Assembly (NCBI GenBank): GCA_050258815.1
Contig: JBLMZM010000051.1
Coordinates: 1-13,299 of the forward strand
From: JAAXKN01 sp050258815
Lineage (GTDB): Bacteria; Bacteroidota; Ignavibacteria; Ignavibacteriales; SURF-24
DNA: 13,299 nucleotides
Reading direction: 5' to 3'
Each line of letters begins with the position of its first letter. Position 1 is the stretch's first letter. The position numbers were made by a program, and so were the translations under genes. The notes beneath the pieces were generated by a model that was given only the letters and a program-made list of their open reading frames with translations, did not search any database and was not told where the DNA came from. Below, in pieces: positions 7,228 to 13,299 of this stretch.

Positions 7228-8415
7228 ATGCTCGTAGAAAGACAAACAGCAAAAACAGTTTCAAAATCATCTATTTCCCGGTTTCAGGTATGGGTAATGG
7301 CAGTTGCAGCCGGAGTATCTGTTGCAAATATATATTATAATCAGCCCATATTAAAAGAAATCAGTGAAACCTTTAGTGTTGATGAAACCAGCGCCGGACT
7401 GATCTCCATCCTTTCGCAGATAGGGTATGGATTGGGACTGTTCTTTATTACCCCACTTGGAGATAAAGTTGATAAAAAGAAGCTGATTATTTCCCTGCAA
7501 GTCATGCTCCTGTTTTCGCTCCTCTTTATCACTGTTGCGTCAAATATTGCACAGGTTTGGGTACTTAGCGTACTGATAAGCATATTCTCAGTTTCGGTAC
7601 AGGTTATTATGCCCATGGCCGCAGGGCTGGACAGGGAGAACAGAGGGAAAACCGTAGGAACTATTTTTACGGGAGTATTAATTGGAATTCTGGCCGCCCG
7701 GGTGTTCAGCGGGTCAATAGCCGAGTGGTTTGGATGGCGCTACGTATATGGTATATCAGCTATTGCCATATCCGTAATGGTAATGCTGCTTCAAATCACT
7801 CTTCCCAAAGTAAGTAACCATTTTGAGGGTAGCTATCCAAAACTATTGATGTCAGCCTTACAGCAGGTTAAACGGTTCCGGCTTCTGCGTTCAACCTCTG
7901 CAATCGGGGCACTGCAGTTCGGACTATTCAGTTCATTCTGGACTACTCTCACCTTTCACCTGAGCGGTCCTCCATTTTATTATCATAGTGACAGCATAGG
8001 GCTTTTCGGACTGGTTGCCATTGCGGGTGCCCTGATGGCACCGGTTCTTGGGAAACGTGCTGACAGAGGCGACAGCAGGCGGGTCCGCAGGATTGCAGTC
8101 AGTCTTATCATATTCAGCATTATAATGATGATGATAATTCCCACTTCAGTTATTATACTGGTAATTGCGGTATTGCTCCTCGATGTTGGAGTACAGGCGA
8201 TGCAGGTAACCAATGTTGCCTTAATCTATACACTGGATGAAACTTCGCATAGCAGGATTAATACGATTTTTATGACCTCGGTTTTTGTTGGAGGTGCGCT
8301 TGGGACCCTGGCCGGAGTCATCAGCTGGCACCAAGGAGGATGGCTGGGTGTGACAGGTCAAATGCTGATTTTTGCTGTGTTTATTCTCTGGCTGGTGCTT
8401 AAGGAAAGATGGTAG
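7228..8415 (+). CDS. MFS transporter, 12-TM (AraJ/YnfM-type drug or metabolite exporter)
   Basis: The 395-residue inner-membrane protein has the layout of a 12-helix major facilitator. The first helix ends in 'VANIYYNQPIL' (32-42), typical of the COG2814-type exporters. Motif A is 'GDKVDKKK' (78-85) in the helix 2-3 loop, with a second-half copy 'GKRADRGDSRR' (275-285). Helix 5 and its loop read 'GVLIGILAARVFSG' and 'GWRYVYG', with the conserved Arg158. Helices lie roughly at 21-38, 54-75, 86-104, 107-130, 142-163, 168-190, 222-243, 255-274, 288-305, 307-330, 345-366 and 372-392. Proton-driven export of drugs or metabolites is the family role; the substrate cannot be read. There is no Shine-Dalgarno before ATG 7228, only an A-rich leader. 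The gene ends at a hairpin facing a convergent gene. Confidence 0.94.
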   Translation: MLVERQTAKTVSKSSISRFQVWVMAVAAGVSVANIYYNQPILKEISETFSVDETSAGLISILSQIGYGLGLFFITPLGDKVDKKKLIISLQVMLLFSLLFITVASNIAQVWVLSVLISIFSVSVQVIMPMAAGLDRENRGKTVGTIFTGVLIGILAARVFSGSIAEWFGWRYVYGISAIAISVMVMLLQITLPKVSNHFEGSYPKLLMSALQQVKRFRLLRSTSAIGALQFGLFSSFWTTLTFHLSGPPFYYHSDSIGLFGLVAIAGALMAPVLGKRADRGDSRRVRRIAVSLIIFSIIMMMIIPTSVIILVIAVLLLDVGVQAMQVTNVALIYTLDETSHSRINTIFMTSVFVGGALGTLAGVISWHQGGWLGVTGQMLIFAVFILWLVLKERW

Positions 8416-8432
8416 TCCATTGGGCGAATTGA

Positions 8433-8510
8433 AAAATTGATGAGATCAGCAAACATGCTCCGGAGTATCCGGGATGGATGCTTGAGCGCCAGGGTGCTGA
8501 CAGAAGGTAG
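8433..8510 (+). pseudogene. short coding-like tail, possible gene remnant
   Basis: Just past the MFS stop, in a different frame, 25 codons read 'KIDEISKHAPEYPGW' then 'MLERQGADRR' and end at TAG 8508. The composition is strikingly protein-like but there is no start codon, and a TGA lies immediately upstream at 8430. It may be the C-terminal scrap of a deleted gene or chance. I recognise no family. Confidence 0.18.
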
Positions 8511-8528
8511 AATAGGTGCTTAAAATTA

Positions 8529-8565
8529 GGGAGAAACAGGAGACACGGGGCCTGAAGTTTCTCCC
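8529..8565. terminator. bidirectional hairpin between convergent genes
   Basis: GGGAGAAAC (8529-8537) and GTTTCTCCC (8557-8565) form a perfect 9-bp stem, with inner AGG/CCT able to add pairs. TAATTTTAAG follows on the minus side and ATATTTTATTTC further out on the plus side. It sits 114 bases past the MFS stop and 17 bases past the convergent gene's stop, so it can serve both, better for the minus-strand gene. Confidence 0.6.
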
Positions 8566-8581
8566 GGAATAGTGTTATATT

Positions 8582-10630
8582 TTATTTCAGGAGTATCATT
8601 TTCTTAACCGATCTGAAATAATCCTGTCCATTAAGAGCACTCGCCTCAACCGAATAGAAGTATATGCCCGAAGATATTTTTCCCGGTTCCCATTTAACAC
8701 TGTAGTTGCCCGCTTTCTCAGCTTTATCGGTGAGTACTGCAATCGTCTGTCCGATTGCATTATAAACGATTAGTTTAACTATGCTTTCACTGGCAATTGA
8801 GTATCTGATAGTAGTGTAAGGATTAAAGGGATTAGGATAGTTCTGCTGCAGATCATATTTATACGTGATCTTGTTCTCTGCTTTTATACCTGTTATGGCA
8901 GTAGCATCCAGACTCCAGCTTACAGATGAAGTATCCTTAGAGTTATATGTGTATACTGTCACTTTCTTTATACCTGAAGTTTTTGGAGAATAGTTAAATA
9001 CGGAGTCTGTACCCAATAGTTCTGAATCCACAAACCAGCTGTATTTTACATTATCATTATACGGATCTTCAGCCTCAACGCTGAATTTAATTATTTCTCC
9101 TTTCGCGGCAACGTACTCTCTTTTATTTACCGGGATTATTTCACCATTAACTGTATCCTGAATAAGCTTGTAGGGACTCCATCGGGTAATATCAGGCGGA
9201 AGCCTGTTTTCCAAAAATTTGTTGATTATATTTTTTGTTATCCTCTGCACGTTCTTATCTTTGGGCAGGCCATATGCCCAATAGATTGAAGCGGAGTTAA
9301 AAACAGCACCGCCATTCTTATTGGTATATATACCCATTGTTGAATGCCGGTTTATTATTGTATCACCCTGGCCAATAGCAGGTGATATTCCGAGTATCCT
9401 GAAATTTCTGGGCGTTCCATCTGTGCCAAGTGGTTTTGGTAAGCCTATATCCCATTTAAAAAGCGCACCGTCGGTTTCATAGCCCACAATACTTGAAAGT
9501 GAATCTACAGGGTCCCTCCCGAAAATCTGGCCATCTTCGAGTCCGGTTCCATTGAAGATCCAATGCTGTGAGTTGTGAGTTGAGAAACCGCCATAGCCCT
9601 GAGTAAAAGTAAAGTCCTTGTGATTAATATCATCCACATACCCTGCATGCCGGAAACTGGCTCCCAGTAGCAGGTTCTCCGGAAGGTTCAGCGGCTTATC
9701 AAACCAGTTTACAGTTACAAGCGAATCTGTTTTACCATATAAAGGGTCAAGAAACCTATCCTTATAACAGACCAGAGTATTATCATTATCTTCAATTCTA
9801 ACCTGCCACCAGCATGTGTTGCCCGAAAGGCTGAGGTATTTTCCACCATGCTTAACATAATTTTCAATATTCAGCCACTGCATCTTAGTCCAGTATTCTG
9901 CGTGTCCGGCTTCAACTGCAACCTTATAGCGGCTTAAGAGGTCAGGGAATTTATGTACATCCAGCTCGGTAGCAACTTCATACTTCATATTATTATTCTC
10001 GAACCACTGGAGCATCTTATAAGGATATGCCCTGAATTCGGCATAACCGCCTCCGAAGAATGGTCTGTTAAATGATACCTTGTATGCCCTTTTCATATCC
10101 GTGGAGTTTTCGTCATATACATTTTTCCCGCCATATGTGTTATAAGCCACCCAGTTGAAGTAAGGTATTATGAGCAGTATATCCGCATATGATCCCGGGT
10201 TCTTTTCTTTAACAAAAAATAATATTGTGGAGGTGCCTCTGCCGGTATCAACAGGGAATCTTGCCGCATATGCGCCCGACTGCCATGAGTCAGGAATCTG
10301 CAGGCTCATGCTTACAGGCCAGTTGCAACCTTTCTCCCATGAACTGTCGGGTAATGACCTGTGTCCCCCTTCTATATTATCGTAAGTGGCAACCAGCTTT
10401 TCTGTTACTCCAAGCTTAAATATCTGGATGCTATAAGGAGACTTATTTGTGGAGATGTGAAATCTGATTGTTTCCCCTTTTGTAATTGAGCAGGGGTTTG
10501 CATAACCATTATCATTATATGCAGGCTTCCAGCCGGATGGTTGTGAATAGACTGTATTGCTGAGTACAGAAAGTATGAGCATTATTAAAGCTGCAGATAA
10601 GCAAAATCGAAGTGCAGTGGTTCTTTTCAT
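8582..10630 (-). CDS. secreted dimethylformamidase large-subunit-like protein with T9SS type A sorting domain
   Basis: The 682-residue product starts with a signal peptide (1-29, ending 'VYS'). Residues about 150-475 match the N,N-dimethylformamidase beta (large) subunit-like domain: 'VAYNTYGGKNVYDENST', 'SFNRPFFGGGYAEFRAYPY', 'AVEAGHAEYW', 'GGKYLSLSGNTCWWQVR' and 'VGYETDGALF'. From memory, the Paracoccus enzyme binds iron with two Tyr and one Glu, plus a nearby His and a catalytic Glu. The equivalents would be Tyr121, Tyr163, Glu245, His243 and Glu385, with spacings that agree closely. Residues about 505-575 look like a PKD/Ig module ('VEAEDPYNDNVKYSWFVD'). Residues 594-682 are a type IX secretion sorting domain, so the protein is exported to the surface or released. 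AAGGAGAGGAG about 6 bases before the ATG supports the start. The true substrate is unknown; no small-subunit gene is adjacent. Confidence 0.86.
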   Translation of the reverse strand: MKRTTALRFCLSAALIMLILSVLSNTVYSQPSGWKPAYNDNGYANPCSITKGETIRFHISTNKSPYSIQIFKLGVTEKLVATYDNIEGGHRSLPDSSWEKGCNWPVSMSLQIPDSWQSGAYAARFPVDTGRGTSTILFFVKEKNPGSYADILLIIPYFNWVAYNTYGGKNVYDENSTDMKRAYKVSFNRPFFGGGYAEFRAYPYKMLQWFENNNMKYEVATELDVHKFPDLLSRYKVAVEAGHAEYWTKMQWLNIENYVKHGGKYLSLSGNTCWWQVRIEDNDNTLVCYKDRFLDPLYGKTDSLVTVNWFDKPLNLPENLLLGASFRHAGYVDDINHKDFTFTQGYGGFSTHNSQHWIFNGTGLEDGQIFGRDPVDSLSSIVGYETDGALFKWDIGLPKPLGTDGTPRNFRILGISPAIGQGDTIINRHSTMGIYTNKNGGAVFNSASIYWAYGLPKDKNVQRITKNIINKFLENRLPPDITRWSPYKLIQDTVNGEIIPVNKREYVAAKGEIIKFSVEAEDPYNDNVKYSWFVDSELLGTDSVFNYSPKTSGIKKVTVYTYNSKDTSSVSWSLDATAITGIKAENKITYKYDLQQNYPNPFNPYTTIRYSIASESIVKLIVYNAIGQTIAVLTDKAEKAGNYSVKWEPGKISSGIYFYSVEASALNGQDYFRSVKKMILLK

Positions 10631-10664
10631 CTGGCTCCTCTCCTTAAAAATAGATTACGTTATG

Positions 10665-10681
10665 CCGCCATATTGTGGTGG
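10665..10681 (-). promoter_or_regulatory. small hairpin in the leader of the DMFase-like gene
   Basis: CCGCCA-TATTG-TGGTGG pairs over 6 bp with one G-T pair, 35-50 bases upstream of ATG 10630 and just before its Shine-Dalgarno. It could shape translation of the leader, but this is only a structural observation. Confidence 0.2.
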
Positions 10682-10767
10682 TAATTTCCTTTCTCATATA
10701 GTCATTATTTTGCATACCCTTACACTTTAAATAATATTTAATATTCACTCACATGCAATCCTTACAA

Positions 10768-10779
10768 CACAAGCTTGTG
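10768..10779. promoter_or_regulatory. 12-bp perfect palindrome CACAAGCTTGTG with an extra half-site, possible operator
   Basis: CACAAGCTTGTG is a perfect 6+6 inverted repeat in the space between two divergent genes. Another CACAA half-site follows at 10788-10792, so the TTGTG at 10775-10779 can also pair with it over an 8-base spacer. The location, 138 bases from one start and 148 from the other, suits a shared regulator. No regulator gene is in the window. Confidence 0.33.
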
Positions 10780-10926
10780 ACTTTTGGCACAAACAAAAGG
10801 ACGAAATTATGTGTTTCCTGTACATTTATTTTCTAATTCATATCTTAAGAATAATACTGTGCATTGTTGAACAGATATATAATTCCTTGTGCCGGCATTA
10901 AGCCAATGTTTATTATGGGGGAAATC

Positions 10927-11424
10927 ATGAAGACGATTATGCTCTGTTTACTTCTGGTTATTATTAGCATTTCGGACGCTTTTGCAATATCTTTAGCTGC
11001 AATTTCTTCAGATACTTCAAAGACTATATATATAATCACACACGATGACGGTGTGGCAGCCTTCAGAACAGTTGGTAAGTTATTCAACTCAGCCGGGTAC
11101 GACCTGGAGGATTCTGAGGAAGCACTAATGATAGTCTCCACTGAAGTAATGAATAAGGACTATGGACTATTTAACCTTAGTAAGCTGGCGATAAAACTGA
11201 AGGCGGAAATCAATATGCTGGACAGTCTTACAATAATAAAATTGTCGGGACAGTTTCTTGATAAAAGAAATGACGGGACTGAAGCATTCGAAACTTACTT
11301 CAATAAATATTCAGATGTTATTACCAGCAGTAATATTTCAGGTTCTGCCGGGAAATCGGCATGGGATTACATGATGGAAATAGCTCACAGGTATAAAAAC
11401 GGAATAATAAAAATACAAAAATAA
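10927..11424 (+). CDS. exported protein of unknown function
   Basis: I take ATG 10927 as the start because GGGGGAAATC directly precedes it and it begins a clean signal peptide (1-20, 'CLLLVIISISDAFA'). The upstream in-frame ATG at 10864 would add 21 residues that do not look like a signal peptide. The mature protein, about 145 residues, is probably periplasmic or envelope-associated. It reads as alternating strands and helices: 'KTIYIITHDDGVAAFRTVGK' with 'LFNSAGYDL', then 'LAIKLKAEINMLDSLTIIKL', then a C-terminal helix 'AWDYMMEIAHRYKNGIIKI'. It has no cysteines after the signal peptide and no heme motif. I do not recognise the family. The stop is 26 bases before the polyferredoxin gene on the same strand, so they are probably co-transcribed. 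Confidence 0.72.
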   Translation: MKTIMLCLLLVIISISDAFAISLAAISSDTSKTIYIITHDDGVAAFRTVGKLFNSAGYDLEDSEEALMIVSTEVMNKDYGLFNLSKLAIKLKAEINMLDSLTIIKLSGQFLDKRNDGTEAFETYFNKYSDVITSSNISGSAGKSAWDYMMEIAHRYKNGIIKIQK

Positions 11425-11450
11425 GAATTGATGACTAAAACTGGTAAAGT

Positions 11451-12860
11451 ATGAATGTCAATGAAGATACTATGCCCATTGAGAAGGTGCAGTATAGAAA
11501 AACTAACAATAGGGTTAGTTATCCCAGCCCATATCAGTTTAACCTGCTGAAATATCCTGTAATTAAAAGGCTGCTGCTTTGGAAAGCTTTTCCATATGTT
11601 ATACAATTCCTTTTTTTATCAGCGCTGCTTGGACTTGTTATCCTGAGCTGGGGTGTATATGCTCCGGCAGGAGTGGATGAGGGCTTGTTCTCAAAATCCA
11701 ATCTGGTTTGCCTGATGATCTGGGGTATTTGGTGGCCGCTCATGATATGGATTATGGTTCTGGCCGGGCGCGTATGGTGTATGATCTGTCCGCTTGAACT
11801 TGTAAGCAGGATTGGCGAAAAAACTGGGAGGCTTTTAAAGATCAATAGACTGGCCATTAATAAACCCATAAAATCTGGTCTTATTATCATAGGTTTGTAC
11901 GCCTTCGTACAACTTTTAGTAGCAGGTACAGGGCTGCATCATATCCCTGCATATACGGCATATTTTCTGACAGGGTTAATTGCATTTTCATTTGTTATAG
12001 GTCTGATTTATAAAAATGGTGCTTTTTGCAAAGGGTTCTGTCCAATTGCAATGACACTAAATGCATATAGCCGGGGAAGCATGCTGGCAATAAGGGTGCT
12101 TTCGGAAGACAATTGTGCAGGATGCAAGGATAAAAACTGTGTGAAAACTACCAAAGGGAATATCTTTGATACAAAGAGCTGCCCCGGTAATAGTTATCCT
12201 CCCAGATTAAAAAGTAATAAAGACTGTTTGCTTTGCGGACAGTGTATAAAATCGTGCAATTCAGATAATCTGCAGCTATTGCTTCGCAGACCTTTTGATA
12301 TAAGAGATGAGAGGGAAAAAACAGCCTCATGGATTATGACTGCATTTATAATGATGGACAGCGGATTTGTGCTGGGGGAGCTGGCCGAAAAGTGGCCTGT
12401 GGCGGACAGTATACTTATGGGAATTCCTGAATTCATTTCGGGCTATTTGGGAATTCAGGCCTATGAAGGATGGCTGGCGGGTATATGGACGATATTTATT
12501 TTTCCCTTAATCTTCTGGACCCTGTCAGGATTCACTCTGAAAATTACAGGCGCAGCGGGAAGTATAAAAGTGGCGTGGAGAAAATATGCTTTGCAGGCTG
12601 TAATAATATTTTCTTCAGGACATATGATTAAAAGTTTACTCAAATTTTCAGAGTCGGCAGCCTGGCTGCCTTTAGCACTCAAAAATAAACCCGGAGTATA
12701 TCACATTTATGCCTTCAACAATGGGATTATGGCTGAGCCGCCACAACTATTCAGCCAGACTTTATTACTGCTGATTATTTCAGTAATTCTATTATCAGCA
12801 ATTTATATCATAATCAGGGAGAATTTTTATTCCAGGATAAATAATCACACATCTGACTAA
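11451..12860 (+). CDS. membrane polyferredoxin, NapH/NosR/CcoG-like 4Fe-4S protein
   Basis: The 469-residue inner-membrane protein combines several helices (roughly 45-68, 84-105, 142-160, 166-187, 292-312, 340-364, 376-396, 434-456) with iron-sulfur motifs. 'WCMICP' (Cys110, Cys113) and 'FCKGFCP' (Cys193, Cys197) are the paired membrane-edge motifs of NapH/NosR-type proteins. Between helices is a ferredoxin-like block: Cys222-x2-Cys225-x4-Cys230, then Cys244-Pro, then Cys259-x2-Cys262-x2-Cys265-x3-Cys269, enough for two 4Fe-4S clusters. Such proteins pass electrons between the quinol pool and periplasmic or cytoplasmic partners. The last cysteine is followed by Asn rather than the usual Pro. 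His163, His164 and His391 lie at or near membrane segments. No nap or nos genes are adjacent, so the pathway is unknown. Met8 (11472) is an alternative start. Confidence 0.88.
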   Translation: MNVNEDTMPIEKVQYRKTNNRVSYPSPYQFNLLKYPVIKRLLLWKAFPYVIQFLFLSALLGLVILSWGVYAPAGVDEGLFSKSNLVCLMIWGIWWPLMIWIMVLAGRVWCMICPLELVSRIGEKTGRLLKINRLAINKPIKSGLIIIGLYAFVQLLVAGTGLHHIPAYTAYFLTGLIAFSFVIGLIYKNGAFCKGFCPIAMTLNAYSRGSMLAIRVLSEDNCAGCKDKNCVKTTKGNIFDTKSCPGNSYPPRLKSNKDCLLCGQCIKSCNSDNLQLLLRRPFDIRDEREKTASWIMTAFIMMDSGFVLGELAEKWPVADSILMGIPEFISGYLGIQAYEGWLAGIWTIFIFPLIFWTLSGFTLKITGAAGSIKVAWRKYALQAVIIFSSGHMIKSLLKFSESAAWLPLALKNKPGVYHIYAFNNGIMAEPPQLFSQTLLLLIISVILLSAIYIIIRENFYSRINNHTSD

Positions 12861-12924
12861 AAGCCCCACCACTTTGACATTTCTGATTCAGGAATTATGA
12901 GATTGGAAATTCTTCAATTATTCA

Positions 12925-13176
12925 TGATAAGGAGGTCCTCTCTGAGTTCGCTTTTACTAATAGTTGATATTCCGCCTCATTTCCGGAAAGTAAATTAGAG
13001 ACTTTCCCTTATATAGAAATGACCACATAAATCAGGTTGGCAAGCATAAGTGCAGGCCTGTATCCATTCATTGCCTGTTTATTTCCACCTGGGATGAGAT
13101 TTCTGCCGCCGGGATTTTTCTGCTCTGTATTTAATACTTCCCTGTATATTTTCAGACAGAATCTTAAAAAAAGTTT
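12925..13176 (-). pseudogene. possible decayed minus-strand gene or dispersed repeat
   Basis: On the minus strand one frame runs 84 codons from 13176 to 12925, broken only by TAA at 13009-13011, and ends at TGA 12922-12924. It reads 'LKIYREVLNTEQKNPGGRN', then 'GGNKQAMNGYRPALMLANLI', then after the stop 'SNLLSGNEAEYQLLVKANSE'. There is no ATG at the front. About five stops are expected by chance in this length. The text looks like real coding sequence that has lost its start and gained a stop, or part of a repeated genomic element. I cannot name a family, and there is no second copy in the window. Confidence 0.28.
12985..13007 (+). terminator. hairpin after the polyferredoxin gene, weak terminator candidate
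   Basis: GGAAAGT (12985-12991) and ACTTTCC (13001-13007) form a perfect 7-bp stem over a 9-base loop, 125 bases past the polyferredoxin stop. No T-tract follows, so its role is uncertain. Confidence 0.25.
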
Positions 13177-13197
13177 TCAAAATTTACAGGAAATATA

Positions 13198-13299
13198 ATG
13201 CTAACAATAAATTGTATGAGAACAGTACCTTATTATGCGGTAATTGCCCTTATGTACCTTTCCTCGATCCTGAGTGCACAGGAGCCGAAGGGCACAATT
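13198..13299 (+). CDS. exported protein, 5' end only
   Basis: Thirty-four codons are visible from ATG 13198 to the window edge. AGGA about 8 bases upstream supports this start; a second ATG at codon 7 is less well placed. The sequence is a signal peptide: a short front with one Arg, a hydrophobic core 'VIALMYLSSIL', and a likely cleavage at 'LSA' before 'QEPKGTI'. A mature N-terminus of this kind is common in TonB-dependent receptors and other envelope proteins of Bacteroidota-like bacteria, but too little is present to assign one. It lies on the same strand as the polyferredoxin gene, 337 bases downstream, so it probably has its own promoter. Confidence 0.72.
   Translation, partial: MLTINCMRTVPYYAVIALMYLSSILSAQEPKGTI

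Larger units (their letters stand above)
12861..13197. other. intergenic region with a coding-like minus-strand remnant
   Basis: No intact plus-strand gene lies in these 337 bases. A 33-codon plus frame at 12897-12998 has an AGGA just upstream but is otherwise unconvincing. A minus-strand coding-like stretch and a small hairpin are listed separately. The leader and ribosome binding site of the next exported protein are at the right end. Confidence 0.5.

Noticed and set aside
10225..10419. Plus-strand ORFs over the DMFase-like gene
   Set aside because: They lie antisense to a long frame with signal peptide, domain motifs and sorting tail.
10864..10926. Longer N-terminus for the exported unknown protein from ATG 10864
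   Set aside because: The extra residues lack a start-site Shine-Dalgarno and would bury the signal peptide; ATG 10927 has GGGGGA just upstream.
1..13299. CRISPR array, tRNA/rRNA, transposon ends or a defence operon
   Set aside because: I saw no regularly spaced repeats, cloverleaf or rRNA sequence, no transposase ORF with flanking inverted repeats, and no recognisable defence domains.

Overview
Organism. About 99% of the window has a moderate, AT-leaning base composition and reads as one genome. The best lineage clue is the C-terminus of the 682-residue secreted protein (8582-10630, minus). It carries a 'QNYPNPFNPYTTIRYSI' motif, then a compact beta-sandwich with 'SSGIYFYSVEA' and a 'KKMILLK' tail. 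This is the Por/type IX secretion (T9SS) type A sorting domain as written in Ignavibacteria and related Bacteroidota/Chlorobi-group bacteria. Shine-Dalgarno sequences are patchy, which fits that group. The assignment is an inference from protein style only.

Layout. Bases 2-130 are a GC-rich piece (81 of the first 120 bases are G or C) of urease alpha subunit on the plus strand. It is fused to the 3' side of a minus-strand gene, so it looks like a chimeric join. 131-2035 (minus) is an exported parallel beta-helix protein with fibronectin-like repeats, truncated by that join. 2516-3073 (plus) is a RimJ/RimL-type acetyltransferase. 3544-4614 (minus) is a BNR/Asp-box lipoprotein with a strong terminator. 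4817-5347 (plus) is a DinB/YfiT-type protein and 5479-5928 (plus) an isoprenylcysteine-methyltransferase-like membrane protein, followed by a possible gene remnant and a terminator. 6400-6969 (minus) is a class I SAM methyltransferase, divergent from the MFS exporter at 7228-8415 (plus). A hairpin at 8529-8565 separates the MFS gene from the convergent 8582-10630 gene, a secreted dimethylformamidase-large-subunit-like protein. Divergent from that, 10927-11424 (exported, unknown) and 11451-12860 (membrane polyferredoxin) form a likely two-gene operon. A decayed coding-like stretch on the minus strand follows, then the start of another exported protein at 13198 that runs off the window.

How the genes relate. 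Most are single-gene housekeeping or accessory units with no obvious shared pathway. Two themes stand out. One is surface and secreted proteins: the beta-helix protein, the Asp-box lipoprotein and the T9SS-tailed DMFase-like protein. The other is a small redox module, an exported protein plus a polyferredoxin, probably moving electrons at the inner membrane. I see no CRISPR array, rRNA or tRNA gene, transposase, phage gene or recognisable defence system. The points most worth a second look are the urease/beta-helix junction, the apparently complete iron-site residue set in the secreted DMFase-like protein, the unassigned exported-protein/polyferredoxin pair, and a few intergenic palindromes and coding-like remnants.
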